Made by a program: the position numbers and the translations under genes. A stretch of DNA of 64,000 nt from Trebouxia sp. TZW2008 (Eukaryota; Chlorophyta; Trebouxiophyceae; Trebouxiales; Trebouxiaceae). The stretch covers positions 124,001 through 188,000 of the forward strand of contig BDIU01000065.1 of assembly GCA_002118135.1 (NCBI GenBank). The letters are read 5' to 3'. Within the stretch, counting starts at the first letter, position 1. Each line of letters starts with the position of its first letter. The notes under the pieces were generated by a model that saw nothing but the letters and a program-made list of their open reading frames with translations, did not search any database and was not told where the DNA came from. Shown one piece after another: positions 60,301-64,000 of this stretch.

Positions 60301-63300
60301 CATGCTGCACAGCCAGATCAAGCATGGGTGTAGCCAGGCATGTCTGATTCAGTGCAGCATCAGAATGCACTGAGGGTCATGTCGCCTCGATGAGCATACA
60401 GTTTGCAGGTACATGCAGGCTTCTGTAGCAATGCTGGTTGTGACATCAGCTCTGTAAGAAGCTTATTTACAATCATTGCAATGGTTGCATGACTTTTTGT
60501 TAGATTTTGCTTCGGAGAAACAAGGCTGCAGGGACGGGTGTACCTGTGAACCAGACTCAGCAATAGCACCATCTGCTCCAGCATGCTGAGCGTGCTCTGA
60601 TTTGGGCTGAGCGCTAGCCTGGTCACGCGTTCTGGCAGGATCACTGGCTTCCTCCGGCTTCTGAGACTTGTACTCCCTGCAAACACGACCGCAAGACCTC
60701 AGGAACAGCCTGTTTGTCGAGGCAATGAAAAGTCGACTCACAGACAACACACTTTTGCGCTGAACAAACCAGAAACAAATTGCACAACCTCGCCTGTAGA
60801 TTTGGTGCTGACTACGCTAGTTCACAGCAGACATGACTGTTTGTGATGTTCTCACCAAGTGATGCGCTTCATGAATATGGTCACTGTAATGATTAATATA
60901 GCATAACATACATGACATAACAGTGATCCCAGTCATGAAGCGCATGACTTGATGAGAACAACACAAACAGTCCTCTCTGCCGTGAAGCAGTCTAAGGATA
61001 CGGCACATGTTTGCGCTGGGGTAACTCATACTGGCGCAACTCTGACCACACATTGAATCACAGGCTGTTTGGCTTGCTATGCAACACTACTTTCTTCTGC
61101 CTTCCGAGCCACACCTGTCGTACTCATGTTGGGACATAGGCCACCGCCAGCCGTACACTGACTCTACAACAGGGGCTGCCAGGACTGGGGGTGGGGCCCG
61201 CCCATAGGGGTCAGCCAGGGGCACCTCATTGGCCACCAGCTCTTCTTCATCATCCCAGCCGGCCCTTCCAGATTTGCCCTTTGCCTTCTTGCTGCCCTTG
61301 AGGACTCTGCCTTTGCGAGGCTTGGTCATGCGCTGGCGGCCTTTCTGGGCTTGTCTGGGGGTGCCCAAGGGGTCAGCGTGGGTGTAGGCCCAGCCTGCAC
61401 ATACACCTGACTATCAACTGCAGCTCTCTCTTTCCAAGAGAACTTGACGTGCATTTTTGTCTTTCTTGTTGCCCACCCTGCTTGGCTGCCTTGCTCAGGC
61501 AGTCACTGCTTGGCAGGCATTCAATGCAAGACATGAGACAAAAAGCGAGCAGAGATTGTATTGCCTGAGACCTTCAGCAACATACGGCAAGCCAAGCTGG
61601 ATTATTCTGCATGCAAGATCAAGCACTTTGAGGACAGCAACAACAGCCAGTCGCACGCTAGACAAGGTCCACACAAGCTTGGCATGATGCATGCTGCAAC
61701 ATTAAAAACAATGTCTGACCTCCATCAGAATCACTTTGCGAGTCCATATTTTCAGCGTCATCTTCTTCCTCTTCAGCAGCTGCAGCACTCGCTCTGTCTG
61801 CTGCTGCCTTGACAGCATGCTCAGCTGCTGCTATGCATGCTTTGAGTGTCAGGTCAGTGATGTGCTTGTCCTCCTCAAAGGCCAAGCTGTCTCCTTCTCT
61901 GAAGGGCTTGAGGCAGTCCAGAGACAACCATGCATACTCTGCCTCCTCAGCATCTGCTTTGCTATCACTCCCTGAAATACAATTGAGCTTTTGAAGGCTG
62001 CTCCTGGGCTCAAGATGGCAGTATTGTTAGACAGCAGCTGTAGAGAGGGCGCCTGTAGACATTCTGCTTCTTCTGCATGCTCAGGACATGCTGGTGTTCA
62101 TAAGGCACTGAAGACAAACGGTGCACAACAACGTAACATTTGTCGCTATGTGATGTCATACTGCCGTAACAGTCTCAAACTCTCGAAAGAGCAACACAAA
62201 CTCTGCACCTGTCATTCATGAAAGGCAGAGCACATCAATAAGGTCCACTTGATGCAACGCTGGCACCTTTCCAGGCCTTTATGATGCCATACAGTTGCAT
62301 CATACATTTGTGACGCTCTAGGCAGGCCATGCAGATGCAACACAAACCGCGACAAGGTGAGCTGACCTATGTGCTGCATTGCCTGCACGCAGACAGCAAC
62401 CGGGCCCTGTGAGCTGACCAACTCATCAGTCATCTCCCCAGGAATGCCAGACTGGGTGAAGAAGACCACAGGGATCTGAGTGTGGACCAGTGTAGGGCCG
62501 CCTGGTGGAGCCCCAACCTCTCTTGGCACTGCCCTCCTCCGCACAACCTGCCAGAGCAATTGATTCAATTTGTCATCTCAGTGCAAAAGGTCAATGGCAA
62601 GCAACCAAGCATCAGGAGCACAGGCATTGGCATTACATTGCTGTAAGCATCTGCTATGCTGCTGCATCCATATGACAAGGATGGCAATAGCTTGAAACGG
62701 TGCCCATGAACTGTTACAAGCTATGGGAATAGCGCTGGTGAGGCAAAGGCAGCACAGGTTGACGACACTCACAGCACATGACAGGGCAGCAAGTTCACAG
62801 GTCATGCCTGGAGATAAAGCGAATGAGGGACACACCGCTGCAGCACATGCACAGAACGTAGCAGCATGATGCATGCTATCGACATCACCTTTGCGGGCCA
62901 CCATTCATGGCCATCAACCTTGGCCCACACCACTCTGCCTGGCCTGAAGGATCCTGCTGGATAGGCAGCGCCCAGGTCATCATCAATGTCATCACCGTCA
63001 TCGTCATTCTGCATCAAAGAGACATTGCAAGTTGACGCGAGAGCCGAGACAGCTCAGCACGGCAAAGGCGGCACAGCATGGGACCAGGGATGGAGAAAGT
63101 GAACACTGTTGTTTGAGGTGATAGATGCTGACTTTTGCCCACATACACATGACTGTATGTTGCTATGTGTGCTTCCGCAACTCAGGCAATTACAGTAGGG
63201 ATCATGAGCAGCAAAACGAGCCAGTGACCACATATAGCAGCTGATGCAATGCAAACACACAGACACACTTCACAATGCCAAACAAAACATATGCACAGCG

Positions 63301-63605
63301 CCAGCCATGTGCCTGGAGGGCATACCAGCATGTCTTCATCAGCAAAACCGCTACCCATGCCCAAAAGTGCTTCGGCAGCATCACTGATGTGCTTGCCAGC
63401 TCCAGCGCGCAGTTTGCCATTCTTTGGTTTGGGCCTAGTGCGCTGTAGCTGCCTGACTGCAGCTGACCGGGGCGGCCTCGGGCGCGCAGCGTGCTCTGCA
63501 ATCTCTTCGTCAGTGGCTCCGCTTGTCACCTTCTTCGTCTTGTTGCGGCTTGGCCTGGTTCTGTTTGGAGCCTGCTTGCTTGTTTCTTGCAGCCCACTGA
63601 TGCAC
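42337..63605 (-). CDS. PWWP-chromodomain-SNF2 protein with degenerate ATPase (CHD/MOM1-like)
   Basis: More than 25 exons. N-terminal basic region (63600-63335); PWWP domain over three exons (63008-62900 VVWAKVDGHEWWPAK, 62548-62381 IPVVFFTQSGIPGE, 61975-61850 AWLSLDCLKPF); basic tail (61397-61112); two chromodomains (59583-59314: EYLVKWVGKAHIHNEWV and ALVKWCDLGYEEATWE); SNF2 lobe 1 (58750-57110); linker (56540-56222); lobe 2 (55925-54490). Key ATPase motifs are altered: Walker A is ADEKGLGRT instead of GKT; DEAH is DERN; motif III reads MMPSSPAT; motif VI is AHCIG instead of AHRIGQ. The C-terminal half has helical exons (50215-50046 VAAHLCNSHHKDHFIAALAQ; 49622 VFEYIVATAQRFR; 47842-47650 coiled coil) resembling plant MOM1, then Gln-, Pro- and Ser-rich exons to TAG 42337. 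It likely reads chromatin marks in the nucleus without remodelling. The true N-terminus may lie beyond 63605. Confidence 0.75.
44640..44770 (-). repeat. Three tandem decayed copies of an exon donor edge
   Basis: The true exon ends CATTTTGCAGCAG then GTAGCTATCTC at about 44813. Downstream on the gene strand come CTATTTTGCAGCAG followed by GTTGCTGCATC (44758), GTAGCTTCATC (44706) and ATGGCTATCCC (44660, donor lost). Units of about 50 bp in the chromatin gene. Confidence 0.85.
49375..49430 (-). repeat. Decayed copy of an exon donor edge
   Basis: True: GGCCTCCTGAATGGCTCTCG, CCAG, GTCAGT at 49500. Copy: GGCCTCCTTGGTGGCTCTCG, TCAG, GTCGAT at 49389. Unit about 110 bp, in the chromatin gene. Confidence 0.8.
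51765..51925 (-). repeat. Two decayed copies of an exon donor edge
   Basis: The true exon ends CTTTGGACCCTGCTG then GTATGCTGCTGC at about 52009. Copies at 51860 (TTGATTCTGCTG, GTATGCTGCTGC) and 51775 (TTGACCCTGCTG, GCACAC, donor lost). The coding trace before them (CAGTTCAGCCAGCTGCATCA) is also kept. Confidence 0.85.
53475..53590 (-). repeat. Two decayed copies of an exon donor edge
   Basis: The true exon ends TCACCAGCATCCACACCAG then GTGATA at 53602. Copies near 53555 and 53495 read TTCACCTGCATCCACGCCA and TTCACCTGCATCCACAAG, each followed by a GTCTGATAGTGTC- or GACAGTGTC-type tail. Unit about 55-60 bp. Confidence 0.8.
54045..54335. repeat. Tandem repeat, three units of about 115 bp
   Basis: CTAGGCCAGCAAGGCT..TCAGCAG occurs at 54068 and 54187, with a more decayed third unit at 54294. 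It lies in an intron of the chromatin gene. No exon edge recognised in it. Confidence 0.75.
59745..59915. repeat. AT-rich low-complexity stretch
   Basis: Runs of TATA and GTATT words (TATATATATACG) in an intron of the chromatin gene. Strongly different in composition from its surroundings. Confidence 0.85.
60125..60330 (-). repeat. Four tandem decayed copies of an exon acceptor edge
   Basis: The true exon starts TGACTACGCAG then CACGATGGACTAC at about 60123. Copies upstream on the gene strand: about 60164 (GGCTATGGAG, CACAATGGG), 60222 (GGCTGTGTAG, CATGATGGG), 60268 (GGCTTTGCAG, CATGATGGAC) and 60305 (GGCTGTGCAG, CATGATGCG). Unit about 40-60 bp. Three keep AG as a cryptic acceptor with pyrimidine-poor tracts. 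Confidence 0.8.
60835..60972. other. 138-nt near-perfect hairpin
   Basis: Arms 60835-60891 and 60916-60972 are inverted repeats of about 57 nt with about 8 mismatches, including an unbroken core ATGCGCTTCATGA. The loop is about 24 nt. It lies in an intron of the chromatin gene. It has the size and shape of a miRNA precursor or of a short foldback element; no terminal duplication is obvious. Confidence 0.8.
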
Positions 63606-64000
63606 AAGCAGAAGCAGCAGTTACAGTCCATGATGCTGTTTGCTGCCATGTCATCAGTCGCCAGGCTTGCAACATGCATGGAGTGTACTTGCAGTGGAAA
63701 TGCAGTGATTCACCAAGACAAGCAGGGTAAGCATGTGCACGCAGCCAATAGACAATGATGCACTCAAGCAAGTTGCTGCTATAGATCAAGGCACAGGCAG
63801 CCTAGCAGTTGGCCTAAGCAAGTGCAGCTGAGCTCTGAAGCACGCAGTTTGAGCTGTTTGCTACTGCCCTCAGTGTGCCCTTGCAAATCTGCCCGTGAGA
63901 GCATGTCAAGCCTATTGCAGCACAAGACAGGGGGCAAAAGAAGCTGTGGAGATTACGATGCACAATCCTAATGTATTTCAGCCAGCTGGATTGAAACAGA
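63606..64000. other. Upstream flank of the chromatin gene, exons unresolved
   Basis: The exon ending at 63605 begins after a CATCAG acceptor, so more 5' sequence exists. A minus-strand ATG at about 63903 opens a 40-codon frame (MLSRADLQGHTEGSSKQL) that could be a first exon, but no splice match was proved. Confidence 0.35.

Noticed and set aside
2316..64000. A functional cluster of chromatin genes (two SET genes, PWWP/SNF2, AP2)
   Set aside because: Gene order in such genomes is mostly not functional; unrelated genes and transposon-like genes are interspersed.

Overview
The window is nuclear DNA of a green alga. The evidence is intron-dense genes with GT-AG introns on both strands, an AINTEGUMENTA-type double-AP2 transcription factor, a PWWP/chromodomain/SNF2 chromatin protein of plant flavour, a protein with a likely plastid transit peptide, and an extracellular protein built from GETGVDCGG-type repeats. 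A chlorophyte, perhaps a trebouxiophyte, fits best; the species cannot be named from sequence alone. There are no bacterial-style operons, and I saw no rRNA, tRNA or CRISPR array.

Layout: 370-2315 (+) 3' part of a SET-domain gene; 2803-10803 (-) a complete 11-exon double-AP2 factor (760 aa, all splice phases agree), sharing a divergent promoter region with 11365-13722 (+), a plastid-type membrane protein with an in-frame TGA; 14329-17121 (-) a SET/MYND methyltransferase; 17719-18160 (+) a doubtful small gene; 19170-24388 (-) a protein with three GRF and three CCHC zinc fingers; 24915-25633 (-) a decayed hAT/BED-like gene; 26806-27124 (-) the 3' end of an unknown gene; 28423-32412 (-) a Crypton/NDC10-type tyrosine-recombinase-like gene; 33409-35499 (+) a secreted Cys-rich repeat protein; 36618-37260 an element with 19-bp perfect terminal inverted repeats; 37798-39656 and 40734-41141 (+) two coiled-coil proteins; 42337-63605 (-) one very long gene for a PWWP-chromo-chromo-SNF2 protein whose ATPase motifs are degenerate and whose C-terminal half resembles plant MOM1.

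The most unusual thing is a pattern rather than a gene. In almost every multi-exon gene, introns carry tandem, partly decayed copies of the edge of the neighbouring exon together with its splice site. Copies of an exon start with its AG acceptor lie upstream of that exon; copies of an exon end with its GT donor lie downstream of it. Used as splice acceptors, most copies I read by eye reach a stop codon quickly, so they would act as poison exons; they may also be fossils of intron growth by tandem duplication. In the secreted-protein gene the same kind of duplication (units of about 310 bp, exon plus intron) has given intact, in-phase protein repeats.

Smaller signals: a 138-nt near-perfect hairpin in an intron of the chromatin gene, a short dispersed hairpin element with some pairing-preserving changes, a dispersed MITE-like repeat family, and several microsatellites. 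All exon borders were placed by eye from splice consensus, reading-frame phase and protein family patterns; no alignment or transcript data were available.
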